Shown here piece after piece: positions 34,011 to 44,376 of a stretch of DNA of 64,000 nt. Under the pieces are notes generated by a model. It was not told the DNA's origin. It was given only the letters and a program-made list of their open reading frames with translations, and ran no database searches. Position 1 is the stretch's first letter; each line of letters begins with the position of its first letter. The position numbers and the translations under genes are program-made. Source of the stretch: Ascidia mentula (Eukaryota > Chordata > Ascidiacea > Phlebobranchia > Ascidiidae); the NCBI GenBank assembly GCA_947561715.1, contig OX387199.1:13769001-13833000 (forward strand), given 5' to 3'.

Positions 34011-34369
34011 AGTGGTGAGCTGTTGCAAGGTGTGTTGGAGAGCAGTTGTTGGCTACAGTATTTTGCCACCTTACATGGCAAAGGTGTGGGTGGAATTGGT
34101 GGCAATTGCAATTCAATGGTTCGGGGAAAGGTATTCAGCAAGAGTGAATCAGGAATTATTGTGCAAAATGCTCTAGATTTGGCAAATGTAGCTTCAAAAC
34201 TTGTTACATTCACCAAAGTATGCTATATTATACAAATCAAAAAAAAAATGCATGTAATTCAAGCTGAGATGGGTTTTGTAAAAATGTGGAACGGTATAAA
34301 CAAAATCCTACAAATAAGTTACACTTGTTATTTTTACGTTCAATTTTGCTGAAACTAAATAGAGCTAGA

Positions 34370-35020
34370 CAAAGGTTCACTTGTAAAACTTTTATGGTCA
34401 TGAAATCTTTCACATTTACATCAGCGTCCTTAGTACCGGATTTTGATGATCCATCTCGTTATCTTACTGTAACAGCCATATATTTTGGGGTGGAGTTTTC
34501 TATGTCGTTAATTTTTGTTACAACTCTTGGGGACTTCAAACCAATATCCAACAGCTGGAATCTCTTTCAGTTTTATGTCCTCCTAGTTACAAGCAAACAC
34601 AGACTAAATGATGTTTCTTTTGTACCTGTGTTCAATGGGAGTCTATGCATCCTTGAACCCTAATGAAGTGGCCATACTTTTCTGATGAGCAAACAGGCAA
34701 GTTTTGGGTGGAAGTAATGGGCTACACTGATGCAGCAGGAAATTATAGTTTTCAGGACCTAGAAGAGTTTGTTTTGACACTTATATCTCTCCCCTTCAGC
34801 AATGCATCTACAGAAATGATGTTTTCAACAATGAACTTGTTAAAATCTAAGTTAAAAAATATGATGCAGCAACCTTTTCTACAAGCCTTTTTGCACATTC
34901 GAGCTTTATGTGTCAAAATGAAATCCGCGGCAACAAATTTACACCAACGAAGAATATGTTCAACAGGTTTGCGAGCCAAATTCACGAAATTAACAAGCCA
35001 GAAGATGTCATGCCAATGAA
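34370..35020 (+). pseudogene. hAT transposase C-terminal part
   Basis: The frame 34663-35019 has FWVEVMGYTDAAGNYSFQDL and then LISLPFSNASTEMMFSTMN and LLKSKLKNMM, the dimerisation domain of hAT transposases. It continues LHIRALCVKM. A weaker frame at 34286-34663 precedes it and may be the eroded upstream part. The start and catalytic region are missing. Confidence 0.75.
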
Positions 35021-35063
35021 TTCCTTATTTCAGATTTAAATTTTTTTGATAGTATCCACTGTT

Positions 35064-35310
35064 ATTAGGTTTGCAGGCTTGGCAGCCCAGGCATTGCAGC
35101 CTAGCTGAATCAGCCACTTTTTCCTGACAAGTCGGAGCAAGATTTGAAAAATCAAGCTCCCGGTGAGGTTTGAACTCACGACCCTGGGCTAACCAGGCCC
35201 AACGCTCTACCAACTGAGCTACAGGAGCTCAGTGGTTTCACGGGGTATACTGTGGCCAAGGTGATTCAGCTAGGCTGCAATGCCTGGGCTGCCAAGCCTG
35301 CAAACCTAAT
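35064..35310. repeat. Perfect 48-bp inverted repeat around tRNA-like sequence
   Basis: The left arm 35064-35111 (ATTAGGTTTGCAGGCTTGGC...) is the exact reverse complement of the right arm 35263-35310. The 151-base loop contains the tRNA-like sequence at 35156-35228. A transcript would fold into a 48-bp stem. No similar pair was seen elsewhere in the window. Confidence 0.95.
35156..35228 (-). tRNA. tRNA-like sequence, GGT anticodon (Thr?), or SINE head
   Basis: The minus strand folds as a 73-nt cloverleaf. A 7-bp acceptor stem pairs GCTCCTG with CGGGAGC, with one G-U pair. The D arm is GCTC/GAGC. The anticodon stem TGGGC/GCCCA has the loop CTGGTTA, and the T arm GTGAG/CTCAC has the loop TTCAAAC. 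The A box TAGCTCAGTTGG is perfect and the B box GTTCAAACC is near consensus. Oddities are two bases instead of one before the anticodon stem and a T at position 37, normally a purine. Those, and the flanking inverted repeat, favour a tRNA-derived repeat over a working tRNA-Thr gene. Confidence 0.6.
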
Positions 35311-36299
35311 GATCGCGATACGATAGCTGTGATCGCCAAGCAAGGACCTGCGCAGTGGGGCGATCCTGCCAATCATGCCATTGCATGAAATATTACTGCG
35401 TTATCCACTGTTATTTATTTTGTTGTGTTTAGAGTATCCATTGTCATTCATTTGGGGCTGGGAATTCCGGGGCAGGGGATCAATAGGTGCTGAGCAGAAC
35501 AGAAATTTTACCATGATAGGTGCTAAAGAACCACCCCACAGCTAGGTGGAATTGACCAGAACACAGCCTGTATGCCACAAAACGATTCCAGATGTACGTC
35601 ACAATTGAGCCTCACTGTTGCGCGTCTTGCATCACAAACTACATTGTCCTGTATTCTCACTGCAAGCAGTAACTGGACTTATGGAAACCAGGTGTTGTCG
35701 CACACATCTTAGTATCACAGTATTAAGTTTCGTACTGTATTTGCAAAAGGAAGATGTTTTTCTGTGGAAATATGCTGAAAATGTGCCACATCGTTTTTGA
35801 AAGGCATTCATAACCTTTGAGACTACCACTGTTAAATTACATGGTAAGTTCAAATCCCTTCACTTTTTGTTCAACTATTTTTATTGTACTCTAATGCTGA
35901 TACATTTGAAGGACCTATATGGGTATTACATTGGAGAAATCCTAAGTAGGCAACTATTTTCCAACTCAATTCTTTTTATGTGCAAAACAAATAATGCTTT
36001 TTGTTATTAATAATTCCTTTTTGTTGTCATTTCTTACATTGCTGCACATTGAGATTACTATTAGTGGTGCACCGAAACCGAAAATAATTTTGGTATCCAC
36101 CTCTTTTAAATGCAATAAGTTTAAACAAAACCTACACTGGATTAGATCGAATCCTATCATACAACCTTTATTGGCGCTTTAACCTTGTCTTCTGTACCAA
36201 CTGCTTGAAGTTAATTTTTATCATTTTTGTGAAAGTAAACAAATGAAACGAACACATTCGTGCAGTTTAAACAATGTTTACAACCTTTTCTAAACTTTG
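35311..36299. other. Unassigned stretch
   Basis: No coding motif was seen. ACCGAAACCGAAA near 36069 shares its phrase with the palindromic block that follows, and may mark the other end of one small element. Confidence 0.35.
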
Positions 36300-36435
36300 C
36301 GTTACATGCAGTAAAAAAGTTTCGGTTTCGGCCGAACTTTGCAGGAATATATTCGGCCGAAACCCAATAATTGCGAAAACCTTAGTTTCGGCCGAATAAG
36401 TTCGGCAAACCGAACTCTCGGTGGCTCCCCAATTA
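36300..36435. repeat. TTCGGCCGAA palindrome cluster
   Basis: The 10-bp perfect palindrome TTCGGCCGAA occurs at 36327-36336, 36352-36361 and 36387-36396, with related TTCGGTTTCGG and TTCGGCAAACCGAA around it. With GTGCACCGAAACCGAAA near 36066 it may be a small hAT-like non-autonomous element about 370 bp long that abuts the broken end of the LINE. Confidence 0.6.
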
Positions 36436-36439
36436 CTAT

Positions 36440-37464
36440 TACTTCGTTTCATGGCCAATTTACGCTTGGCCATTACCAAGGTACTTTGTGGTCTTGACTT
36501 GCTCGAGTTTGGTGTCATTAATCTTGAGGGTAAAGGCAAACTTGTTTGTCTTTTTGCTGTTTGCGAAGAGCAGAAATGTGTTTTTTTTTGCAGGTAACTG
36601 TTAGTTTGTTGGAATTGAACCATGTATTAACCTTATCGAGTTCGATATTTGCAGCCTTTTCTAAATCCCTTACATTTTTGCACGACATGATGAGACATGT
36701 GTCATCTGCGTATAATCTTGTGCAGAATGAGGAGGCGCAAGGCAAATTATTTACATAAATGAGAAACAGAAGTGGTCCTAAAGGAGATCCCTGGGGCACG
36801 CCGCATTCTACGTCACAGACAATTTGCAGGTGTTTCGTGGTTGACGGTATCAAATGCCTTTGATAAATCCAGGAAAATTGCACATGTTTTTTCTTTGTGA
36901 TCTGTGAAATTGGCTATATGCTCATAAATTTGTGCTACTGTCAAATCTGTGGAATGGCCAGGCCTGAATCCTTTTTGTAATTTGGTCAGTAGGTCAAATT
37001 TTGTTAAGTGCTCGGTTATTTTTTTGTGTTTTATTATTTAAACAATTTTGGCAAAAACTGGTATTAGCAATATCGGTCTATAGTTATTGACATTTTTTGG
37101 TCCCCTTCCCTGAACAAAGGTGATATTTGCGACAGTTTAAAGCAACTTGGGTAACTTGCTGTTTGAATGCAGCAATTGAACAACTTGCAAAGAATGTGAG
37201 AGATGACTGGTGCTGCTAGTTTTACTTGTTTATTGGGCATGCCATAGGGACCAGGTGATTTATTTTATTTCTATAATGTAAAAAACGAATAATGATGACG
37301 GGCTATTTGTGAGGTATTCTGCTGGTGATTTAGATGTTAGGGGGACAAGAAGTGCCATATCTTTCCCAATGCTGGTGAAAAAAGTATTGAACGTATTTGC
37401 TATGATCAATGGGTCATTTGTTGTAGTAATTTGTGATATGTACGTTTTCCCTTTGGTGTTGTTT
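36440..37464 (-). pseudogene. LINE RT part, downstream of the Mutator insertion
   Basis: The minus strand continues the LINE after the insertion at 37465-41470: NTKGKTYISQI, TFFTSIGKDMA, SPAEYLTNSPSSLFVF. Then (36883-36518) come CGVPQGSPLGPLLFLIYVNN, LYADDTCLIMSCKN and NTWFNSNKLTV, the RT palm with its YADD site. LKINDTKLEQVKTTKYLG ends it near 36445. Frames change several times. The thumb region and 3' end are missing. Confidence 0.85.
37456..37464. repeat. Target-site duplication, left copy
   Basis: GTGTTGTTT, identical to 41471-41479, flanks the Mutator-like element. It lies within LINE codons. Confidence 0.9.
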
Positions 37465-38510
37465 ACCAGAGGGATGTTAGTTGACAAAAAAAAATCGCCA
37501 GTTACCAAAAGTTTAAACGGACGTGACTCGGCCGCCTTACGAGGTAGCGACTTACTTTTTTCACACAAAGATAGATCACAGGCTGAACTTCCCAACAAAA
37601 GAAAAATCAAAAAAAAATTTGCATTAATATTCGAATATGATATGTTTGCTATGCCATAACTATAAGTAAACATCGATTTCCGTTGACATCCTTGAGGGTA
37701 GATATTCTTTGGCGTCCATACTATCTAAAAATATCAAACTTTTTCGCGAGGAAAAACGGAAAGCTTCTCAAATTTGAAGAATATTAACCATAACCCCCTA
37801 TACTTTTCCACGTTTTGCGCCCGCCGCGAAAGGTAACAAAAAAATTCCCAGTTAACAAAATTTTGGCCGCGTGTAACTCTGCCATCTTATAAGCCAGCGA
37901 CTTACTCTTTTCACACAAAGATAGATCACAGGCTGAACTTTCCAACAAAAGAAAAATCAAAAAAAAATTTGCATTAATATTCGAATATGAATATGATATG
38001 TTTGCTATGCCATAACTATAAGTAAACATCGATTTCCGTTGACATCCTTGAGGGTAGATATTCTTTGGCGTCCATACTATCTAAAAATATCAAACTTTTT
38101 CGCGAGGAAAAACGGAAAGCTTCTCAAATTTGAAGAATATTAACCATAACCCCCTATACTTTTCCACGTTTTGCGCCCGCCGCGAAAGGTAACAAAAAAA
38201 TTCCCAGTTAACAAAATTTTGGCCGCGTGTAACTCTGCCATCTTATAAGCCAGCGACTTACTTTTTTCACACAAAGATAGATCACAGGCTGAACTTTCCA
38301 ACAAAAGAAAAATCAAAAAAAAATTTGCATTAATATTCGAATATGAATATGATATGTTTGCTATGCCATAACTATAAGTAAACATCGATTTCCGTTGACA
38401 TCCTTGAGGGTAGATATTCTTTGGCGTCCATACTATCTAAAAATATCAAACTTTTTCGCGAGGAAAAACGGAAAGCTTCTCAAATTTGAAGAATATCAAC
38501 CATAACCCCC
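37465..38510. repeat. Left long terminal inverted repeat, 356-bp tandem units
   Basis: About 2.9 tandem copies of a 355-356-bp unit form this end. The marker AGCGACTTACT recurs at about 37548, 37903 and 38259. The outermost unit differs from the inner ones near its CGGCCGCCTTACGAGG stretch, and that variant is shared with the outermost right unit. Each unit holds an 81-codon minus frame (MFTYSYGIANISYS...), which is likely a by-product of the repeat. Confidence 0.9.
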
Positions 38511-38839
38511 TTGTGCCCTTGAACGCTATAGACATTATTCATACAACTAATTCATTATTTTTTACAGAAAATAATATTATTTTGATGAGGTTTTACGTTT
38601 TAGAGTTGTTTGCCACAAAGGAATGTTACTTATCAGTTGTTTTCGCAACATTATTTTTACGCTGGACCCTATTAGGCGGGGGGTATCTGATAAGTCGGCG
38701 AGCCGAGTGATCGGAATCAGCCAGGCTCAAGGCCGCGCGGCGGGCAGAGAGATCGGGGGCTACGAGGCTCAAGATCGGGCGGCGTGTTTTCTGATCGGCA
38801 CAAATTGGGTAATTATGGATTCTTCAATATAAGCAAACA

Positions 38840-39000
38840 CAAACAGAAAGTCATTCATTCTCATTGAGAAACGAATTGCAAACGGCGAAGCTACGACATA
38901 CATTGTTACGAAACAAGCTATGGAGAAGTCGATTATTCAAAACTGGTTGAATGTTTGTACCCAGCCAAAGGCAAGAACTCTTTTTCGAGCATTGTTTATT
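38840..39000 (+). CDS. First exon-like piece inside the Mutator-like element
   Basis: An open plus frame reads SFILIEKRIANGEATTYIVT, then QAMEKSIIQNWLNVCTQPKA and LFRALFIV. It looks coding and ends in AT-rich DNA with GT dinucleotides that could be donors. A good TTTTTTTGCAG acceptor lies at 39041, before the SGNH-like exon. There is no clear ATG at its start. The function of this piece is unknown. Confidence 0.4.
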
Positions 39001-39035
39001 GTTAATGTGTATAAATTTAACATCGTTTACTTTTT

Positions 39036-39371
39036 TTGCAGCCATCAAGAGTGGAGAAGTACGGCCTTGGGATATCTGGGAAGCAGACAATGTGGCGGGT
39101 TCCCGTCAAAAGCAGCCGGAAACGGTTGCTGTATATTTCCGACAGCAATGCTCGGAAATACGTTTCGCCTTATGAGGTGAAACCATCTAATTCTTTTGAT
39201 TTTGCAGCTTTAAGCATGCCTGGTGGTACCATCTGGCATGCAATACAGGAACTTTCTTCATCTCCCATCTTGGAAGGCGTCGAAGTTGTGGTCATAGGGT
39301 TTGGCACCAATGATGTTCTCGCAATGAAAGGTGACAACCCTATGAATGGTGGCATTAGCGGAAACAAATAA
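39036..39371 (+). CDS. SGNH/GDSL hydrolase-like protein, partial
   Basis: A frame of 111 codons follows the acceptor at 39041. It holds block I as LLYISDSNARK (residues 31-41, the nucleophile Ser in SDSN in place of GDS), a block-II-like MPGGTIW (61-67) and block III as VVVIGFGTNDVLA (84-96, the GxND motif). Such SGNH-like esterase domains are known in some retrotransposon ORF1 proteins. Finding one in a Mutator-like DNA element is unusual. Block V (DxxH) is not found before the stop at 39371, so the gene is truncated or continues in a further exon. Confidence 0.6.
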   Translation: MQPSRVEKYGLGISGKQTMWRVPVKSSRKRLLYISDSNARKYVSPYEVKPSNSFDFAALSMPGGTIWHAIQELSSSPILEGVEVVVIGFGTNDVLAMKGDNPMNGGISGNK

Positions 39372-39385
39372 AATATTGTCGCGAT

Positions 39386-40930
39386 TTGTTCGGCGACTGT
39401 AATGTTGATGGTAAAACCGAAAACAATATTAAAGGCGAAGTAATATCTGACGAAATATTTAAACATCAATCTAATGTTGAGCGTAGTCTTGTCGACATAA
39501 ATCCCCCCTGTGTAAGCGACGAGGGTGAAAGAGGTGAAGATAACGTGGATAATGCTGATGTTTGTTTTGCGAATCGCGAATGTTCGGAACCGGTGGAATC
39601 TGAGGGGGAACAGGTAACAGGTTTGACTGATGTGCGCGATGATAGCGACGGATGCGATGTTGATGAGTTTTCTAGTTTAAAACGCGAAGCGCATTGGTCT
39701 CCAAGCACTTTCGCACAAAGTGCAAGTTTTACTTTAACTACGGACGAGTTCGATCATATTAGTAAAGGTATTAAAGGTAGATATTGTACAGGAAAGGAAT
39801 GGCCGGAAATCATTCGACGCGCATTGAAGGACAGTAATCCGTACTGTTCTTTCGCGGCAAAGGAGCAAAGATGGTATGTCAAGCAAAAAACGGGCCGCTT
39901 TTTTCACAGCAAATTTCGGTGCACATTTGGGACTTGTCACTGCGTGGCATCTATCGACTTGGTTTGTTTGGATAAAAACTACTTACAGTAAACTATTCAT
40001 CAATTCCTGTTCGTCCAACAGGAACAACAAAATCCACCCATTTAAAAGGTTTAAGATTGGAAAAAGTTAAACAACTTGTAACGAATAATTGCCCCCGCTT
40101 AACGTACATTGGTATGCTCGAAAAAATTGAACCTGGCGTCTTAGAATCAGGAAATAGGGATGACGCGCCATCCAAGGAGGTGTTAAAAAAGGCTCGAAAC
40201 GCTGCGATCAGGATAGGCGTCCCGTCCAAACAGGAATTAGAAGCGCTTGCGATTATGCAGAATGAACAAAAGGTCGACGGCGTTGCGGTGAAAGGAAAGT
40301 TGGGCGGAACGTTGCAGCATGTCACTTCGACTCCCAGTATCATGCTGTGGTCGCAAGAGACGTTGGAGATTTTCCACGAACGCACTAAACGTGATATAAT
40401 GTACATAGACGCAACCGGCAGCGTGAAACCGAGGTAACGATGCGCATTTTTACGTTTACGAAATAGTTGTTAGAAACCCCAACAAAGGAGAAGCGCCGTT
40501 AGCTGTGGCAACGTACGTCACAAACCGCCATAATATCGCATCAATTTCGCAATTTTTAAAACTCTATAAAAGCGACGAAAATAAATACATCGGTAAAACG
40601 AACGTAAAACTTATAATGTGCGATAGTTCAATGGCGCTTATTCGTTCAATTTTAGTCGAGTATATGGTCGAGGACTTCCACGCTTATATAGAACGGTGTT
40701 ACGCGGTCGTATCGGGAGAAGCAAGTGACAGGCAGTTAAATCAGAAGCCGTTCCTACATTTATGTAACAGTCATATAATGAAAAATTTGAAGCAATTATG
40801 CGGATTAGTAAAAAAGCGTCGCGCCGAATCGATGTTTATCGTTGGTTTGTTGGTAGCCGCAGAGGGTATGAAGGAAATTGAAGAAATTTTGTTCCACATG
40901 ACTTTGCTTTATAATTCAAAAGACGCATAG
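39386..40930 (+). pseudogene. DDE-like transposase of the Mutator-like element
   Basis: Three consecutive plus frames form one protein. The first (39386-39991) is acidic, then has HWSPSTFAQSASFTLTTDEF and a Cys/His part CTFGTCHC, likely DNA binding. The second (to 40437) has RLEKVKQLVTNNCPRLTYIG and ends MYIDATGSVKPR, with a candidate first catalytic Asp. The third has FYVYEIVVRNPNKGEAPLAV, VKLIMCDSSMALIRSILVEY (candidate second Asp) and FLHLCNSHIMKNL, the CxxH element seen between the second Asp and the Glu in MULE-like transposases. Two frame changes break it, and the right TIR replaces the end, so the catalytic Glu is missing. Confidence 0.65.
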
Positions 40931-41470
40931 CAAACATATCATATTCGAATATTAATGCAAATTTTTTTTTGATTTTTCTTTTGTTGGAAAGTTCAGCCTG
41001 TGATCTATCTTTGTGTGAAAAAAGTAAGTCGCTGGTTTATAAGATGGCAGAGTTACACGCGGCCAAAGTTTTGTTAACTGGGAATTTTTTTGTTACCTTT
41101 CGCGGCGGGCGCAAAACGTGGAAAAGTATAGGGGGTTATGGTTGATATTCTTCAAATTTGAGAAGCTTTCCGTTTTGCCTCGCGAAAAAGTTTGATATTT
41201 TTAGATAGTATGGACGCCAAAGAATATCTACCCTCAAGGATGTCAACGGAAATCGATGTTTACTTATAGTTATGGCATAGCAAACATATCATATTCATAT
41301 TCGAATATTAATGCAATTTTTTTTTTGATTTTTCTTTCGTTGGAAAGTTCAGCCTGTGATCTATCTTTGTGTGAAAAAAGTAAGTCGCTACCTCGTAAGG
41401 CGGCCGAGTGACGTCCGTTTAAACTTTTGTTAACTGGCGATTTTTTTTTGTCAACTAACATCCCTCTGGT
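40929..41470. repeat. Right long terminal inverted repeat
   Basis: About 1.5 copies of the same 356-bp unit lie in reverse orientation. The marker AGTCGCT recurs at about 41026 and 41382. The repeat begins directly after the last transposase codons, so it has overwritten the gene's 3' end. Confidence 0.9.
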
Positions 41471-41479
41471 GTGTTGTTT
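41471..41479. repeat. Target-site duplication, right copy
   Basis: GTGTTGTTT, identical to 37456-37464. Confidence 0.9.
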
Positions 41480-42915
41480 GTAGTTATTTTATTGATAAGT
41501 TTCCATGTTTGTGTTGGATTTGATTTGTTGTGTTCCAACATGCCTTTGTGGTAATTTCTCTTTGCTGCTCGTATGGTTGATTTTAGCTTGCTTGAATATG
41601 TTTGTAGTTCATTGCATTGATTTTCTGTTGGATGTATTTTCTGTAAAGTTTATTTTTATGTTTTATTGATTTTAGGATACCTTTGGTAGGCCAAGGATTT
41701 TCATTGCGCCTGCTTGATAAGGTTGTGTATGGGGCCTGCTCTTTTACAGCACTTTGAAAAATTCGGATAAAAGTTATCATTTTCTGGCTTACATCAGCTT
41801 GATTCCAAATGGTGCTTATTTTTGATGGTGAGCAAAAATTTGTCTGCTTCAAAGTTTGAGTAATTTCGTATTAGTTTGGGGTGTGGTGAAACTGTAGGTT
41901 GTGTGTAATAGCAAACATTGGCAAGTGGTCTGATATATCAAATGTAACAACACCGGATGTGATAGCATTTGTGGAATTGTTAGTGTAAATGTGATCTATA
42001 CAGGATCAGTGTGAGATGCTTTGTCAATTATTATTGCGCTGTTAAGACGTAACATTAATGTGTATTCTTGTATTTGAGGAGTAACTTTTAAAAGGTCTAT
42101 GTTGAAATCACCGAGAATATAAAATAAATGTTTCAGAAATGCCAATATGTGGTATAATTCCTTGCACATGTTGGTGAATGTTGCAAGTGTAGCTAATTTG
42201 TGTGGTAGGCTCCTTAAATTGAAATGTGCCACAACAAAAACTTTTTGGCCTTCAATTTCCTGAGATCATCTTCATTTTTTATCCAAATGGCTGAAGTTCC
42301 TTCATCCTTTTTCAACAGCGTTGATCCATTTTTTTGTCTAGATAAATGTGTATCCGTGATTTCTTTTGAACGTAAGGCAAGTATTAAAGCATTTCCTGTT
42401 TATTTTTGTTAGACTTTCGTTGATGTATATTTTAGTAGCTTTGCTCTATTCTGGTACAGATCATCTCGTGTTTTTCTTGACAAAAAATTTGCAATAATTG
42501 TGGGCGGTTGTTGAGTGTTGCTTTGGTGTGATGGCAAACGGTGTGAAATGCTAATGTCATTTTTAGTGATGTTTATACCAGTATTTTGCTACAGTGACGA
42601 CAATCTCATCAGTGCACTCTTCCTTATTGTAGGGAACGCCTTAAATTTCGAGACAATCTCTTTGACCATGTTGCTCAAGTTCATTGAATTGTCCGTGCAA
42701 GTTTTCAAGTGTTTAATGTCTTCTTTAAGTTCTTTATTGTAATCAAATTTTTTTGAAAGAAAGTTTTGGCTTTCCCAAATTAATTGAAGTTCCGTTAGCA
42801 CTGAATTGAATTTTTCTGAAACCTGGGTCTTGTTTTGTTGATCAAATAATGTATCCATTTTTGTCGTGAGAGTGGGACCAGTCAACTTTTTTGGAGTATG
42901 TCTTGACATTTCCAT
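41480..42915 (-). pseudogene. LINE ORF1, endonuclease and linker, upstream part
   Basis: From the high-coordinate end: a 108-codon frame (42915-42589) with a coiled-coil-like middle (KKFDYNKELKEDIKHLKTC) is the start of ORF1. DISISHRLPSHQ and PPTIIANFLSRKTRDDLY near 42500 are its RNA-binding part. The endonuclease follows with AHFNLRSLPHKL and YILGDFNIDLL (42232-41996), where GDFN is an APE-type catalytic motif. The linker reads APYTTLSSRRNENPWPTK and LYRKYIQQ (41852-41583), then TWKLINKITTN at the insertion point. Part of the endonuclease is deleted. The LINE is a single copy split by the Mutator-like element. Confidence 0.85.
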
Positions 42916-42984
42916 GCAATATCAGGTAATAAGCAGCCTTATTCAAATGTCTAGGCTAGAACCTTACTAAAATAAAAATGCTTA

Positions 42985-43900
42985 TTCAAAAAGAAATAAA
43001 GCTAAAACTAACTACAACACGGCCCTTTCGGTAACGTGATTTGAACCAAGCTTTGAGACCATTGAATCGCCCACTCAAATTTGCAGCTCCATCGTTGGTC
43101 GGCCACTTAGAAGACGCAACAACAACAGAACTTTAAATTAAAAGAAGAATGGCGGCATTTGTACGAACTGTTTCAATCAATCTCAGACAGCACTCGTGAG
43201 TGGTAAAATATTTAGCTACATACCGAATGCACAGAGAAACTTGCTCTTTTCAGGAAACATCTGCGGTCTCGTCCACGCAAAATATGCGTGGAGAGCAATT
43301 CCAACATTTTGCTCTGAGTATTATGCCCTATCCATTTAAAGTATCTTCAACTCGTGTATAAGCTGCAGACAGATGGCCACTGTTTCGACCTAAAAGGTCT
43401 CCAGCTTTTACACAAATTCATATTATTGGCTCCACATGCTTATCTTCAACTCGTTTAGCAAGTGGAGAACTTGAATCATGTTTGAGTCTTCATCTTCGTG
43501 ACCTATTATTGCTAATCCCTGGCGCCCTAAATGAAGCACGACGTCGAATATCGACTCGATAAATTTTTCGCTGTTTTTTTCGTTCATGGTTAATTAAATG
43601 AGCTCCCACACACTCCGTATGGACAAGACTTTCTTCATTGTCAAACCCATTTATCCATACTTTTTGCTGTCCTGTAGTCAGCGCATTTTTTGAAGATGAA
43701 CAAATCTGGTTTTGAACAACGGCCCATTTGCAAATACGACAGTGAGCAAAGCCGTCGATTTCTTTGTATACGAAGAGTTTTTAAGGAAGCTTGATAACGC
43801 CTCCCTTTTTTGGCCGGCCTATTTGTGATAGCGTCACTCGAACTTGAGGCGTTGTTATGTGTCGTGAGTGCTAGGTGCACAGGGAACGTCGACATTGGCT
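42985..43900 (-). pseudogene. hAT transposase, ZMYM1 type, broken
   Basis: The minus strand shows the N-terminal zinc region (43895-43641: KKGRRYQASLKT, CRICKW-like in another frame). It continues with NSEKFIESIFDVVLHLGRQG, LAIIGHEDEDSN and HLLNELK near 43500, then DETADVSxKEQVSLCIRYV near 43270 and TNDGAANLSGRFNGLKAW near 43080. This order matches the DUF4371-containing, ZMYM1-like hAT family. Frameshifts and stops are frequent, and the C-terminal half is absent. Confidence 0.75.
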
Positions 43901-44084
43901 AACGATGGTGTTGCAATGCCTCCCCTGCCGTTACCTGCATCTTTAGACGACGCCTTCTAAACTTATACAGGCTCCTGACTTGTCTTGCTAATAACAGATG
44001 TGAAAAAACTGTTCATGGTCCTTCTTTGCTGTGATATTTTGACTGACACTTGTACATGTTTATTAAAGCGTACCGAAATATAGG

Positions 44085-44180
44085 GAAAAATTCTGCCGTC
44101 GGCTCGCTTGGGAATCGCTGACCCTCCGTTCTCCAATGTCGGAATTGACTATTTAGGTCCTAGCAGGGTCGCAGCGTCTT
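44085..44180 (+). pseudogene. BEL/Pao integrase scrap
   Basis: LPSARLGIADPPFSNVGIDY then LGP is the start of a BEL integrase core. The same stretch recurs at 48040-48130, where it is followed by more of the core. About 95 bases remain here. Confidence 0.65.
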
Positions 44181-44376
44181 GTTTTGTTGATGAAATAATG
44201 TATCCAGAGTATTTTGTTGCATTTTAGTATTATATTTACAATATTTAAATCCACGTATATTTTTACATTTCTTAATTATTTGTGTTAAGGGTGATGTACA
44301 ATAAAATGCTCAGACCACATCCTTGGCGTATCCACACAGTCATATTCGGTTTTAACCTTCTTTGCTGTAACTCGCT

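Larger units (their letters stand above)
37465..41470. mobile_element. Mutator-like DNA transposon with SGNH-like gene
   Basis: The 4,006-bp element has inverted ends starting ACCAGAGGGATGTTAG and is flanked by a perfect 9-bp duplication GTGTTGTTT. Nine-base duplications and long inverted ends are the hallmarks of the Mutator (MULE) superfamily. Removing it restores the LINE reading frame across the site (ITTN then NTKGK), so the boundaries are secure. The interior carries an SGNH-like frame and a DDE-like transposase cut off at the right repeat. The element is probably non-autonomous now. Confidence 0.9.

Noticed and set aside
37784..38385. Repeated 81-codon minus frames inside the Mutator-like left end
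   Set aside because: They occur because the 356-bp unit is repeated and happens to be open on one strand. There is no motif, and the same frame is disrupted in other units.
37465..41470. Segmental duplication or fold-back satellite instead of a transposon
   Set aside because: The perfect 9-bp flanking repeat, restored LINE frame and internal transposase favour a transposition event.
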